Source: Cruorifilaria tuberocauda (lineage: Eukaryota; Nematoda; Chromadorea; Rhabditida; Onchocercidae). From it: 64,000 nt of DNA. Position numbers and translations under genes: made by a program. The stretch spans positions 248,001-312,000 of the forward strand of contig JABVXU010000006.1 of NCBI GenBank assembly GCA_013365365.1. Reading direction: 5' to 3'. Below the pieces are notes generated by a model that saw only the letters and a list, made by a program, of their open reading frames with translations, was not told the origin of the DNA and made no database searches. Shown here one piece after another: positions 40,330 to 54,193 of the stretch (position 1 is the stretch's first letter; each line of letters starts with the position of its first letter).

Positions 40330-41070
40330 CCTTATACTTGTTAAATTTCTCGTAGATTAGATAAATTCTTTATTGAAAATTAGCTACTCTCTTCAATAGA
40401 ACGATTATTACGATTATGATAGTACACTGATGCAGTAGAAGGATATTTTGTAGAAGTTTTTTGATGAGTTATAATGAAGAAAAGTTTTTACAGTGGAATA
40501 AATTTTACAATTATTTTTACTATAAAATTTGAATAAACTGCTTCTCCTTTCGAAAAGTTATTTATTTTGTAGCAAGATAGCAGTTTTACTTTTTAAAAGA
40601 TTTTTCTTTATCATCTTTGATTAGTAGTAATTTGTCGGAAAGTATAGATAGTTGGTTTTATTGCGTTTGTGTGTGTATTAATCGAATTGACGCAAGAGCG
40701 CTTTATTCGTTTACACAGAAGTTATAACGTAACAATTAAGGATAAAACAATCGTTTGTTCGAATATAGACAGTCGATTCATGGGATAGGAGGATTTGCTT
40801 GATCCTTTGATAATCAGGAATCAAATTGATAGTGTCGATTTCTCTGTAACACTTCGGATTTTGTAACTGATGACTTTTCGTAGTCCAAACAGAATAATTG
40901 ATCCCTGATCGCGATGGTAATCGTATGGGGAAGGTAGGGTGTAACTGATGATTTAAAAAGGGGACTTGATCGACTGTACTGAGTTGGGAAGTAAATTTGT
41001 TGAAGTGAGTGAATCAGTGTGTCGGTCACTGTCACTAAGATGATGTAAAACGTAAAATTGTTTGAATGTG

Positions 41071-41094
41071 TGAATGAATGAATGAATGAATGAA
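41071..41094. repeat. (GAAT)n tandem repeat
   Basis: About six consecutive copies of the tetranucleotide TGAA in intergenic DNA. Confidence 0.85.
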
Positions 41095-44008
41095 ATGTCC
41101 TTAAGCCGACTACTATTTATACAGCTTGAAGTGGGCGTTTTTAGGTAAAGATCAGGAAAGATTGACAATGATAGTAGTAGGGCGGCTCATTAGCCTCATA
41201 CACTTACTACATAAGGATAAAATTGTGAAATTTAATGAAACAATGTAAATGGATTTATCAAGATCAAAAATTGCTTAATAGGATAAAGGAGGTTTGACAT
41301 GAGTTTAATTGAAGCACCTTGAATGAAAATTTGTTTAATGGTTAATGCTCATCATCCCATAAAGATGATGAAAAGGTAAATGTCACTCCTTATAGATGAT
41401 GATGAGAAGGCAGTGAACTGAGAAAGAAGGCTTATGATCTGCTTTAATTGAGTATATGTACATAAAGCTTCCTAACATAAAATTTCATCATCTTCAGATT
41501 TAACATTTCGGTTTTTAACCGACAGTAATGCATTAGTTAGGTGAATTGAGTTCGTGAAACTGATAGTCATTGACTTATTGACCAGACGTTTCTTCCAGTT
41601 TTCCAGTCTTTGATTTTGGTCGATACAGTCACGTAATATGGGATAGTATTAAATGTTTTTTTTATGAATCATATTTATTTTCTTACTGGAAAAATTGAAC
41701 ATTTCGTCTTACTTATTCGTTGCTTAACTGATTAGTAAGATTTAATCCTGTTTTGTTTCTGATAAAGCGTGCAATACGATCGAGTTTTATAGCTTATGCA
41801 GTTGTTTCCTCTAGTTTCAGCTTAATTACTATCTTTTTACAACTGAACAAATGAAGTTTTAGCACCATTTCCAGGAAAAATTATGATTTTCGCTATAAAC
41901 GTGTGTCCGCTGTTAGGAGGTGGTGGATAAAAAGAAAACAAAAAGAACATAATCCGCAGTTGAAAGAAATATTAGTACTAGCTTTAATTACTGAAATGTT
42001 TTTTTCCAAGTTTCATCTTAATAGTGGAAAATCTGGCCAAGGATTTGCATCTTCCATAGACAAAGCTAAATAATCCAGGTATATTTTATTCGATGTATTA
42101 TTTTAAGAAACCTCGAATCGAAAGCATGTTTATGATTAGAAGGTATTTCAAAGTTATCATACTACTAGAATGATGAAATGGAATGGTATGAAGTTAGCCT
42201 TGCGGGAAACAGGCATTGATGTCTGGTTGTAACCATAGTTTCTGCAGAGAATGCGAAAACTAAGGTGCAAAATGAAGTGTCTTGAAGGAAAGCTCGATTA
42301 CAGCATCATAGAACTGTGATGAGTATCATCAGCATTAATGACGTGACGCATGCATTTTGTCCTCTTCTTGCATCGTTGCTTCTGAATGGATGGCAGGACG
42401 GTGTAGTGATTCTGTTTGCACCGCATATGAATGAAATCGACGACGACCTCTTCAAGATTATTTCGATGTTAACAACTATCACTGCCAACAGGAGTAGCAG
42501 GAAGAGGTGTAATGTGTCGTTGGGAGAGGAGAAGGGAGAAGGCAAGGGAGCAGCGAAAATAACAACTTCAGGGAAGTAGCAGTGGCACGAGATGTGAAGC
42601 GTACCTTCCTCATCAGTGAAATGCCCATCTACTGCACTCGCTCTAGCTATACCGCTACTACTATGCTTGTGCTGCTGCTGCTTCTGCTCTGCTTCTTCAT
42701 ACCCCTTCATCATTTTCATCTCATCCTCTTCTTCACCCGCGAATTAGCTTTGTGCAGAGAGGAAGCAAGCATGTTCATCTTCCTCTTCTCTTCTCCCTTT
42801 CATCTCTCTATTCTCCATAGCACCGTGATAATGCCCTCTCATTTTAACCTAATCTCTCCCCTTTTCTCTAACTCTCTCTCACCAATTCATCTAATTTTTG
42901 CTGTCCGTATTGTTCTTTATTATTCATTTATCATTGCTTGATAATAACTATGCTATTTATAATAGTGTCATCATTTTTAAAACAAGCCAACGACCACGTT
43001 GCAACAAACTGCTACATTACAGAACGCGTTTTACCCATTTCTCTCTTTCTCCGGGAAATTTATTTAATTGTAAACGCATTCTTTTCCTTTCCATCCGACA
43101 TATTATGGAGTAATGTACAGCTTAGTTTAAGTAATTTTTAGTTGGTGTCGCTCGAAAACATCGTGACAAAATCACTCGCAACCGCATTTTGATGTGAAGC
43201 AAGCGGAAATTTGTTTTTTATCTCGAAGAATCAATGATTATGATTATAATTATTATTCGTTCATTCATCTTCAACTTCCCTAGCTAATTGGATATCATAA
43301 ATTGTTCGTCTCTTTCCATTTTCTTCCTGCCATTTTTGCTGTTAATCATTTTCAATTACAAGATTTAACTTCCCTTTACGTATTCGTACCCGTTATCCTT
43401 TCTTGCTGAGTAGAAAGAGTGAAATTATCCAAAATGAACCACACGATCATTACTAAACTCGATATTCAAGAAGAATGTGGAGTAATAAGAAGAAATTGGT
43501 TGAAACTTATGCTGGGTTTTACGGTTCAGCTCTGTGCTTGTCGATTTTCTCCTTTGTTTCTTTTTTTTAATACCGTAATAATAGCTACATAATTCATTTA
43601 AATCATTATTTGGTTCATGTGACGTATCTTGTTTTTAAGTTTGTAATACATGAATTCATCTGAAAAATTGAAAAAAACATGCAATAAGACAGACTCTTAA
43701 TGTCTTATTGCTATTTATAGGGCAAGTTTCTGTTTTGAAGATGTCTCTGAGGTCATTGTATTGATAATGACATATTAAACTTGTTGCATATGTAATTTCC
43801 AAAGTAACTTCTATGGAGATGGGATAGTTCAGTTCATACAGATGCCTCACTTTAATCTTGCCTTACTGTTATATATATATTCCAAAATGATTTCCTTCCA
43901 GCGACCTATTCTAAGCTAAATATTGAAATAAAATTATACGATGCCGTGAGTGATTTTGACGCAAATTCCACACTGCTTTTTCCCTCAATTAACTATTTTA
44001 TTATTCCA

Positions 44009-44010
44009 GG
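44009..44010 (+). other. Candidate acceptor upstream of the SCP phosphatase start
   Basis: TTATTATTCCAG ends at 44010, about 95 bp before the proposed ATG at 44106. It may be a spliced-leader addition site or the acceptor joining a 5' noncoding exon, for instance one from the GC-richer stretch near 42.3-43.1 kb. The frame upstream of the ATG stays open back to 43950, so a longer N-terminus cannot be excluded. Confidence 0.35.
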
Positions 44011-44105
44011 AACGACTGAAAAATTTTCCAACCTTTGCCGTCAAATCATATATTTGCTCATTTTCTTCTTACATATCGCTAATAAAGAAATTTCACGGGT
44101 TTTCA

Positions 44106-47100
44106 ATGAAAAAATCCGATGAATCGAACAGCCGGTTACAGGAAGATTCTTCGGTAGCAGTTCATGGCTTACGACGTTTTAATATGCGGCAGGAAACACC
44201 TTTGACAAACAGTAATGTCTCAAGGTCTATGTACCAGAACGATAATATTCTGGATTCGTGGCACAATGCTGATGAGGTGGGTGCAACCTATTTCTGGAAT
44301 CACGATGACATGGAGCGGACGAAAAATGATATTTCTTTGCTGAGAGGTGTCATTACAAATAGTTATGCTGGAGTAGAACCAGGCGACAGCATGAGTTCAG
44401 CTGAAGCAAATCACAGAAGAGTAAGTGGAGGAGCTTCACAACAACTCCAAAAAATTGTTCCATGTGGTTATGCACCCAATCGTTTTCCAGTAACTGTTAC
44501 TTCTACATCGCGTCCATGTTGGCCAAAAACCTGTTATGGGAATTCAGCTTATACTTTTTCTGGTACTATTACTTTGCCTTCAGCAATTATTCCTGGTTCT
44601 CTGTCCGTGACACAGCCAGCACCGTCTACATCCTATTTTGGCATATCATCAGTCAACGAACAGATCGTCTGTCCTAAATCGCCGTCTGCATCCAATGCTA
44701 GTTCTGATAAGAAATCCCAAACACTACTGACCAGTTTACTTCGTCAATTTGAAAATGGTACTAATACTTCACGTATATTACAGATGTAACATTAAAAAAT
44801 TCGTCAAAATTGATTTAGGAGTCGAATTTTTTTGTCAGAAGTCTTCTTTTCCGAGACGTAGCGCTGTCAAAGAATGTCCGATGGTATCGGCAGAAAGTTA
44901 CGATTAGATAATAAGAAAGAAGTGCTAATTGTAGATATGATAAACCATTAATTTGGAATGAAGCTTATTATCTTTACTGGACTTCGTTACTTTTCTTCTG
45001 TGTAATATGTAAGCATATAGATTCTATATTATTTTAAGCTTTATTAAAAGTTTAAAATGTTCACATTATTATTAAATCTTTCATTTCACTAGAATGGACG
45101 TAAATACGGTTCTGACGATTAGATAATAAGAAAGAAGAAAGTACTAACGAAGGATTGACAGGTATTGGGTACTGTAACAAATAATCAGGCAATTTGTCGT
45201 ATATTTTATCTTAGAGGTATTCATACATGGACAGCAGCCTATACAAATCTCTGATACATGATTCGTATTCGCTTTAAAATCTAAAACAATTTGATTCAAA
45301 TGATGTCATCTAAATCATGCAATATATTTTTCTCATATTACATTTTTCAAACTTACTCTTACCGCACAGAATACACTTTTTCAACAAATGATTTTATCAG
45401 TTTACAGAATTAATTTATTATCAGAACTCCTGAAATTCAAGGGAATAAATTTGTTGTATCAAAACAAATCTTTAAGCTTTATAATCTGTCGTTATTACGC
45501 CTCCTTGAATCGTGACAAGACTAGGATTAAATTTCAGCAATATTCAACTAAAGGAATGAAATTTAACACCATAATATTCTAGCACTATAAATTTAACGTC
45601 ATGTTTTTACTGTTCTCTTCCTTATTTTGGCTGTTGCACTTTTCTCATGTTTTAGTCCATTGCAAGAATTTTTTCACTAAAAGACTCGGTTATATAATAG
45701 ATCATTTCATTGAACATCTCTCATAATTTTACTTGGTTATGAAATCCAGTAACGTTTTAAAACTGGGTAATCATTTAAATAAATGAATTAAGTAGCATGT
45801 TAAAAAGTGGTAATCATCTTTCTGATGAAATACCATATTTTCAAATGCTCTTCAAATATTTATTATTCTCTTTAAGATTTTTAGAAGCAAAAAATGTCCG
45901 GAATAAATCGTCGAAAAGTGCCTCATCACGTAGTAAGCCGCACATGCCTAAAATTTTCCAATCATTTTGCTGCTGTATACGACCTGGAGCCATCAAAGGT
46001 TTCTCTTTAATTTTTTTTTTGCCAGATATAACAGTGTTAAATTGATAACGGAATAATTTATAGGATCACTTTCTGCAAAACTTCAAAAATTTAGTATCCC
46101 TTTTTTCGTCACACTCGCCTTAATAGTTGTTGCATATTTTCACAAAAGAAAAATGGCGCTAATTGTATGGAATGCAGCTTCGCTTTTTACTGTACTATTT
46201 ATTTTATAGTTGCTATATGACTTCCTTTCAAGCTTCTGTATTCAACAGTGCTACATTTTAGCAAAACGACGAACACTTCATCCGGTTCCATCGACCTCAA
46301 CTCCGCAATCATTGATTACTCAGGTGACAAAAAATTCGCAAAACGGGATAAACGTAAATGGAACAAATGTTACTGTGAATGATTCCTATTCAGCTGATAG
46401 TTATGATGATGCCAGGGAATATGTTCCCATGGTCAGTTTTCTTGTTAGCTGGATTACAGTTACGAGATTTTCAATATGGTTTTGAAATTTGTTGAAAGTT
46501 ATGTCAGTAATAATAGTTAGTTTAGATTTATTTAAAATTTTCTGATTTCGAAATTCATCTCCTCTGGAATTCATTGGGTAAAATAGATCAGGACTCAGAA
46601 TAGAGTAGATCGACGTGTATATTATTTGGGAACTTTTTACCTAATCTAAAACTAACTTGTTTTAATTTCTGCCCTGTTTTTACATCCGTCTTAATCAGAA
46701 ATATTGCACGCAGTGGTGTTGAGACATCTGTGCTATAATTTTGGATATCTAATATTTCGAAAAGGAAACTGTTAAACAGCTGGAAATGTATGAAATAGCA
46801 GAAAATTGTGCTTCCATATCATTCTACGCAATCTTTTGCTTTACGAAATGCAAATGAATAGATGGTTGTGGCCGATCAATGGGATTGTTATTATTTTCGG
46901 TATCCAGCTGTGGAATAGAAGAAAATTGTTTGAAAATGTAATGGCGTACCGTGGAACTGGATTGAAAATTTTTCGTTTTAGCAAGCCAAAAAGTAGAGAT
47001 TCCTTTAACAAGGAAGTTTTTCACTTTTGTGATTGATACCCATTTAGTTTTAAAGTCATTTGGCTTTTCGAATTATATAATTCAAATCATCACTACAGAA

Positions 47101-49591
47101 ATACTTGCTTGGATTGCAACAAATGATCTAAAATATAGAAAAAGTCCTATCAAACATCGCAGAACTGACGTCAAAAAAAGCAGTTTAAAGCAGTAAAAAT
47201 CAAACAAAAACTTTTTAGCCATCAAAATTTTTGCAGTGCAGTTTTGATTATTTAGATCAAATATAATTAGAGCGTCAATAATAACGTACAAATAGTAATT
47301 AATTGCACTGTACCGGCGTTTAAGTATAAAGAGATAGGTTCATTTAATGAAAACAAAAGAAGTGGGAATCGTGCTTAAAGTACAAAGTAATTCAAAATCG
47401 AGAAACATTAAAAGAGAGTGTAAAAGTGAGATGATCAAATGAGATACTGAACTTTGATATGCAAGAAGATTGGAGATTAATGGAAGTAGAATTAGCTACA
47501 AAAATTTTATTTTGTCCTTTTTTTCATTTTTTTGCATAAGCATGAGATTTCCTGGTAACGCGATAAATAGTAATGGTTCGGAAGCTTTTCGAATATTTTA
47601 AAAAAGTAAAGATTTAATTCATATATTGTTCTGAAGTATTTCAGCAGCTCGCCGACAAACTTTTGTTGCCTCCACTGCGTCCGTGTGATGGAAATAAAAA
47701 GTGTCTTATTATTGATTTGGATGAAACGTTGGTTCATTCTTCGTTCAAGGTAATTTTAGCATACCCATTTCTGGATCTGATAGAAACTTATGAGCAGAGT
47801 AATATGCCTCTTCTATGTTGGTTAGTGGATGTAGAATTAATTTCTTATGGAATTATAAGTTTGAATGTTTTGAAAATAAAACTGTGATCAGGAAATTCGT
47901 TTGGGCTGTTTAAAATCAGATTTTTCATTTTCCTTTCGGTTTTATGTGAGTTGTTGAATTTATCAATTGTCAAAATGCTATCAAGCAATCGTATCTAAAG
48001 AATTTCTGTTTGAGAAAAATGCATGATTTTTACATTCTTTTTGAAGTAGCTGTTTATAACTAAATGTGTTTAATATGTTCCAGCCGGTGAAGAATCCGGA
48101 CTTTATAATACCGGTTGAAATCGATAACGTTATTCATCAGGTTTATGTGTTGAAACGGCCTTATGTGGATGAGTTTCTGGAAAGAATAGGGGACAAGTTC
48201 GAATGTGTATTATTCACAGCCAGTCTTGCCAAAGTATATCTTAAAAATTGCAGTTGGTAGAAGGAAACCTATCTAAATATCGCTATATGAAGAATTCTTT
48301 TTAGTGGTCAGAAAAGTAAAGTGGGAAGAAATAAAAAATAAATTTTCAGTAGAAATAATTATGAATTATTTCCTCACCTAGAGTAAGATGCTTATCTTCT
48401 AACCTATATGTGGAAATTGATCAGATACTTTTTTGCTCATATAAGCGTTTTTTTTCCATAGGTATAAATTTTCGATTAATGTAGCAGACTGATTTTTTCA
48501 ACCTTTAAATTCTCTACTAAAGGTTGATTCCACGATTTCAGTGAGCTTTTCAATATTCAATAAGATCTTTCTATGTTATGAATAACGAATAAAATGTGAA
48601 GAAACGGATAAATTCATTCTCCACCAATCATGGATTCACGCTATTAATGAGTAATAAACAATATAGCAAAGACGAATAAATTGTTTTCGAAGTATTACCC
48701 CAAAACTCTCCATAGATTTCAGTATGCCGATCCAGTTGCTGATTACCTAGATAAACGCGGTGTGTTTCGTGCCCGATTATTTCGAGAATCTTGCGTTTTT
48801 CATAAGGGTAATTACGTCAAGGTTCGCTTTAATTATTCTAATTTGATAATTATTTTCAGATATGCTTTTTTTGCTCTTATTTAATATTTATGTTATATTA
48901 CACTCTAAAGATGTTTGCAAACTTTAGATTCTAGAACTGCACTGTATCATAATTTGTAATTTGTAAAATTTGCTTTTTTCCTAGATTTTCTTGAGTAACT
49001 CCGATAGAGATTGAATTTTTTTTGTTTACCATTTCATTTGCTCTTCAATCTTCAGGATTTGGCCAGACTTGGACGTGATTTAAAGAAAGTGATCATTGTA
49101 GATAATTCACCAGCCAGTTATGCTTTTCACCCCGATAATGCAGTATGTTTTCTTATTGATCCTTTTTTCATTTCTGATGGTAGGAAAATATTTCCATTTT
49201 TTGACTTCTAGAAAAATAGATTCAGTTGCACGAATTTTAACAAATATTGATAAATCTCGAGGTTATGAAAAACTTCATTTTTCATCCCGCTGCAACACAT
49301 GTTGCAAGACATGGAAAAGTTCTTTTTTTTTGAATTAATTAAAGGAGAGATTACTGTAATAGCTAACAATTTCACTTTCAGTGCGTTCCTTGGAAACGGT
49401 GACATATTTTATTTCAGATTCCGGTACAAACGTGGTTCGATGATGCGAATGATGTTGAATTGTTAGATATAATCCCAGTTCTCGAGCAACTCGCTGAAGT
49501 GGATAGTATTTACACAGTATTGAGAAATAGTAACGATGATATGCGGCGGAGTATTTTGTCGGAACAAATTGAAACCAGTCGGTCATCTTGA
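44106..49591 (+). CDS. scpl-1: Small CTD phosphatase (SCP/CTDSP family, HAD superfamily), 521 aa, 8 exons
   Basis: Exons: 44106-44772, 45885-45998, 46262-46431, 47645-47749, 48084-48233, 48723-48821, 49056-49142, 49418-49591; phases match and give 522 codons. The last five exons encode an intact FCP1/SCP catalytic domain: [15 protein letters not shown] with the DxDxT nucleophile pair D341 and D343, then [57 protein letters not shown], and [15 protein letters not shown] with D451. Human CTDSP1/2/L share these nearly residue for residue. Members dephosphorylate serine-proline sites, including Ser5 of the RNA polymerase II CTD, and related nuclear proteins. The KIFQSFCCC segment matches the Cys-rich linker seen before the domain in CTDSP proteins. 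The N-terminal about 222 residues (exon 1) are Ser/Thr-rich and look disordered; vertebrate members are only about 260-280 residues. The symbol is given by resemblance to the closest nematode paralogue; the family is certain, the exact orthologue less so. Confidence 0.92.
44900..45137 (+). repeat. Direct repeat pair (23 bp) in phosphatase intron 1
   Basis: The string ACGATTAGATAATAAGAAAG with AAG following occurs at 44900-44922 and again at 45115-45137, 215 bp apart. Sequence beyond the match also shows GTRCTAAY in both. This suggests a small local duplication in intron 1. Confidence 0.75.
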
Positions 49592-52500
49592 AATGTTCTA
49601 CTTACCTCTGATTTGTGCTAGCACTATCAAAGCAAATATGATTAATGTGTACATCTGGATAAAATTTGCTTATCATCGATAAACAACTTACAGTTATAGA
49701 TTAAAGGTAAGGGTGTAAGGAGTTTCAGTTCCAACTCGTTTTAATTGGAAAAAGATAACCTACTAAAAATTATTATGTCAGTGTTCTATATGTATTTCTA
49801 TATTAATTTGGTCTTCTGACGACAATTAACAATTCGGTTTATATGTCTATTTCTTAATTGTTTCTTTTGTATCGCAAAATATTTAGTTAGAATATGATCT
49901 AATTTCCCAGATTGCCTTAACTCTATACACTTATTCATTGCTTCCTGTTGTTTCTTTTTGTTCGTCTATTTTCTGGGCTGATGTTGGTTATTTTTCTCTT
50001 TTTCTTTCCTTATTTTATTTTTTCTTTCTAGCCGAAATTGGTTGTCGAGTTTTAATAAAACTCTTGTTTGATCTTATGTCTCATTTACTTTTCTTGGCTT
50101 TTTTAAAGGAATATCTTCATGAGATTCATCGACAGAACAAAGATTTAAATCAACAGTATGTTAATATGCCAAAGTTTAGTTTAGGATATTAACCTTAGTT
50201 TAGTTTAGTCAAATGTCAGCACATTGAAAGCTTATGAAGTGGGTAAAACAGTATCAGTTTAGAGAAGTTACATTGATAAAAGCACGGAAAATAATTGATC
50301 GCTTTTCGTGTTGTACCACCGTTTTCATTCTTTTCCGATCCATATCATCTTTTCTGCCGTGCCTTGTTATTTATTTAGTTTTGCGTTTCATTAGCTTGAA
50401 AGTTCAGTTTTTCTATTTGCTCATTTTTGTACAGCTTGTTGCTTCAAATCACAACCAAAGGAACAGTTTTACTGCTAAGAGAAATAATTTGAACCTGGAT
50501 TTGAATATCTATCATGTGTTGATTGTATTTGACACATAAACTAGTTGCTTATTCAGTGAGTGGTATCTAATTGCTTTATTTCTCAGAATGCCTTTTCGGA
50601 TTGTTAATTTGAGTAGTTCATCTCATAAGTCCGGTGAATAATTCTTCATGCTGTTATAATTCATAAATAATTGATATGCGTGATTTAATTGATCTCTGAA
50701 ATTTTCCAGAAGAATGAATGGATGAAGATGGCAGTGAGAAAAGTTTATAAGATTTAGTTATTGAAATCTATACATTCAATACGTGCCTTTTGAAGTGTTA
50801 TTTTCGTTTTCATTAGCATCATGATTGTAGAGTTTTTTTGAAATGTTTGTCTAAAATGATAAAGCTGGTTAAAAGTGCTGAAATGCGTCGCTGTTGATTG
50901 GCTTTGCACATGGTATTCAATTTCCTAACTCACGACATTTGCCACTTGACGTGTGTTTATCTTTCAGGTAACAAGAAAGAATGTCGGGATTCCGGCTGAT
51001 TGAGTCAATGAAGGAGGATGGTACTAAGACGTTGTGTTGAAAGAGCTAAAGTTTTTACCAGAAATTGCTCTTCTGTATTGTTTAATGAAGAGGCAGAGAA
51101 AGCATGGGAAGGGATACAATTCAGAATCCTGCGATGCATTTCATAATCCAAATAACCTGAACCAAATCTATAATTTTGATCTGAATAGCCAAAGGCATTT
51201 TCAGCGTACTAAACAGCTTGCATATTTGTTCAAAGATCACGGAAACAAATTGCCAAAAAAAAGTCTGAGAATCTTGAAAATTTCGGAAACATTATGTTTT
51301 CGATCAATGTCTCTACGTTTTAGAGAAAGGTGCTTCTTTCGAAGTTTCGACGGAATTATTATTCATGCATTAAGTTGGAGAACCGTTGTATTATTATCAT
51401 TGAGTTGGAAATTCTGTCCTTATGGTATATTATCACGGTAATTTTTTTACAGACAAAAGACAGAGTACTTCTTGAAATTACATTAGTTCATTGTTAATTA
51501 GCCTTTAAAAGATTGGACAAGAGTTTCTCTACTGATCTGATGAAGAAGCTTGAATATCACAATTTAGTTCGAGATTATCCATAAATTATTAACTCAAACT
51601 TATCACGCTGTTTTGCTGCCCTGACTTAATTCAATTTTTCTGCTAAACATCATGCAGCAGAATGGTGAGAAATTATTTATCACTCACATGACGTCATTAG
51701 TCATCAGGATGATGTTAATTCCAGGAAGTGATATTTGGCAAAAACTTCTTCAGAGTTTGATCGAGATTAAGTATCTAAAGAAGGCCTATAAAGAGTGTAT
51801 GAAACTGTCGTCATTTACAGTAGCTCATTATTTCTGCCAATCACCTTTAAAAATGTTTTTTAAAAAAGTGGATGGAAATATCAAAATAGTGATATTCATT
51901 TAAGTGATAAATCCAGTTTTCTTATCACGGGGAAAAGCGAAATGTTTTTGCAATAGTTACCGAATATTAATCATATAATATTTGTAATCTGTTTCAAAAA
52001 ACAGTAATGCTAATCAGTGCATCCGAGATATCTCTTATGAATTACTGGTAATCTCGGAGAATTCTAAGGGATCCATAAAAAGCTTGCGGCAGAGAAATAG
52101 AAAAGATTTTAACTGTTTTTAAGTTTATAGGATTGCAAACTCCCTCCAGCATTCTAATTCTAGAAAACCCATATATTTACGAATTCCATTTTGGTGTATT
52201 TATATCCTACTCAATTCAAAATTTAGAAACTCCGCTAATTCCGATGAAGTTTTGGTTAATTACAGTCTTGCTGGCTTTATTTTTAAATCTACTGAACAGC
52301 CCTACTAATAAATCATTAATCGAAAGTTGAATAATATTGAACTGTTTAAATTGTTTAAAAGCCTGACTTATTTAACGCTGTCTTACGATTTCTTAAATTA
52401 CGTGTACAGGTTTATTTTAGATGCACAATTCACTTAAAATCCCGAGCATATCCCAAGGATGATTTTTTTCAGTTGATCTCATGAAATTCTTGAATCTTTT

Positions 52501-53362
52501 AATCTTTTTGCACATGGATTCCAATCAGTATTTTTGTAAGTGAATATAAAATATGAATGTGATATCAACATGAAATTGTATAAAATTTGCAGCAAAATAA
52601 TTTCTTTACATCTCTAATCTGAGCTAACACTCATGTTGGCATTCATTTCTTTTCATCTGCTTCGTTTTCGTCACTGATATTGAAGTTGTGATATCAATGA
52701 ATTTTTCTGACAAATGCCTTCACTTTGACGTGCAAATTATAAACTTTACAACTAAATTCACAATTGAAGGTAACAATTAAAGATGTGTTTGATGTCGGGA
52801 TCAGTACAAGTTACCGCATTCATACTCTGCCGATTTATCGTGGTAGCGAATGTCTTTGAGATTGATCACAATTACAATCCCATACATACTAGTTTGATTC
52901 ATTCACATCACAGTTTTACAGTCACTTTAGTATCGCACAATTTAATGTATTTTCTTCCAGTTCAAGTTCATCACCTTAAAAATTAAAAAAGTGAAAATTA
53001 TACATGCCTTTACTCTCCTTTCCCATGAAGAAGAAGTCTAATGAAGATGAGAGAGGTCAAATTTTTTAAAATATGAGTAATTTTGAGCATTAGGAAAAAA
53101 CAGTTATAATACAAAAAATGTTGAAGAGCAAATGAATCAATCATTCACACCCACACATTAGTTAATTACTCGTTAGCGACAACAGGTAATCAAATGATGC
53201 TACCGCGCAAATACATTCAACAGAAACGCACGTCTTCTTAATATTTAACTTGAAGTTCTAAATTTTGTTTAAACCAACTAGCATTCCGATGGTTTTGAAG
53301 TTTCAGAATTTCGAAATAAAAAAATTCTGAATTCTATTAAGCGTAATCAGCTTTAGCTAAGC

Positions 53363-53426
53363 TAATCATTATGTGCTAAAAAATGTGCTAAATGTGCTAC
53401 GTGCTAAAAAAAGCTAATCATTATGG
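53363..53426. repeat. Short imperfect repeats (GTGCTAA units)
   Basis: GCTAATCATTATG occurs twice and TGTGCTAAA-like units occur four times within about 65 bp, indicating replication slippage or a decayed tandem array in intergenic DNA. Confidence 0.65.
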
Positions 53427-54183
53427 CTTGTGAAAAGCGATTTACAATAGAGATTTTTATCGATCTTTTGCACATAATTTTGCACCTAATCTTTTACAGA
53501 TAATCTCTAACGTAAAGGCAAATAAACAATGGAGAAAACTTAAAATAGAATGAATTTTTTGCAGGAAAAAATTTCATTATTACTGTGGATCATGAAAAAA
53601 TCAACAAAAATGGGTGCTGCAAAATTCTGCAAGTGTTATAATTTAAGTTTCAAATGAACAAATTTACAATCCAAAATAATTTATTTCGAAAGTCAGACAA
53701 TGTAGTTATGGGAGAGGCAAACCAGCTCCTTTTCATCAAATTGTTAAATTTTTTCAAACCACGTTCTTTGTTCCGATTTTGTGGCTATAAAAATGCTCAC
53801 TTTTGAAGACAGAATGCATCAACTTCACTGCAAAATTTTTCTGACAATTTTTGACCTTTTTATAATTTTTCTTTTGACATAATTTATTTTAACCTTTCAT
53901 TGAATCAAAAACCTTACACTATATTTTTCATCATGTTTATTGTCAAAGCAGGAAAATAATTTATTGAGAAGAATAATTTATTTTTAAGGCTTTAAGTCAA
54001 ACAATCTTAGTGAACCTTTATACATATTGCGCGAAATTAAACGAAAACGTTCTGATGGTTGAAATGTTTAGAAATTAAGATGATCAAGGTTTGGAACTGC
54101 TATTGCACTGGATAGTTTCGAACAATATAGATTATTCGAAAATGTCGATCATAATTATGTTTATATATATATATTTAAATTTC

Positions 54184-54185
54184 AG
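54184..54185 (+). other. Candidate trans-splice acceptor of the small secreted-protein gene
   Basis: AAATTTCAG ends at 54185 and the ATG follows after eight bases. No upstream coding exon is visible, so spliced-leader addition is the simplest reading. Confidence 0.45.
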
Positions 54186-54193
54186 AAAATAGG

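Larger units (their letters stand above)
35540..44105. other. 8.6-kb gene-poor region with a GC-rich island
   Basis: No gene is supported. Notable sub-parts: 37189-37302 is GC-richer and open (acceptor CTACAG, then 37 codons ending in TAG); a CT microsatellite lies at 40313-40329 and a GAAT tandem at 41071-41094; and 42300-43150 is pyrimidine-rich on the plus strand with higher GC, which may be the promoter and 5' region of the phosphatase gene that starts at 44106. Confidence 0.4.
49592..54193. other. 4.6-kb intergenic region after the phosphatase gene
   Basis: The first part is probably 3' untranslated sequence; AATAAA occurs at 50054-50059. Open frames at 51034-51441 and 51652-51903 on the plus strand lack flanking splice consensus in phase and any family resemblance. 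A local cluster of GTGCTAA/GCTAATCATTATG repeats lies at about 53363-53426. A (TA)n run precedes the small secreted-protein gene near 54165. Confidence 0.45.

Noticed and set aside
42306..42941. Overlapping open frames of 137 codons (minus) and 119 codons (plus)
   Set aside because: Both arise from a pyrimidine-biased, higher-GC stretch. The peptides are low-complexity and conflict with each other; a promoter or 5' region explains the stretch better.
46060..46125. Candidate extra phosphatase exon starting [10 protein letters not shown]
   Set aside because: It can join exon 2 in phase, but its only good donor is phase 0, which does not fit the next exon. Direct joining of exon 2 (45998) to 46262 keeps the frame.
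51034..51441. 135-codon plus-strand open frame downstream of the phosphatase
   Set aside because: It begins at a non-ATG codon, lacks in-phase splice sites, and shows no motif; probably downstream intergenic DNA.
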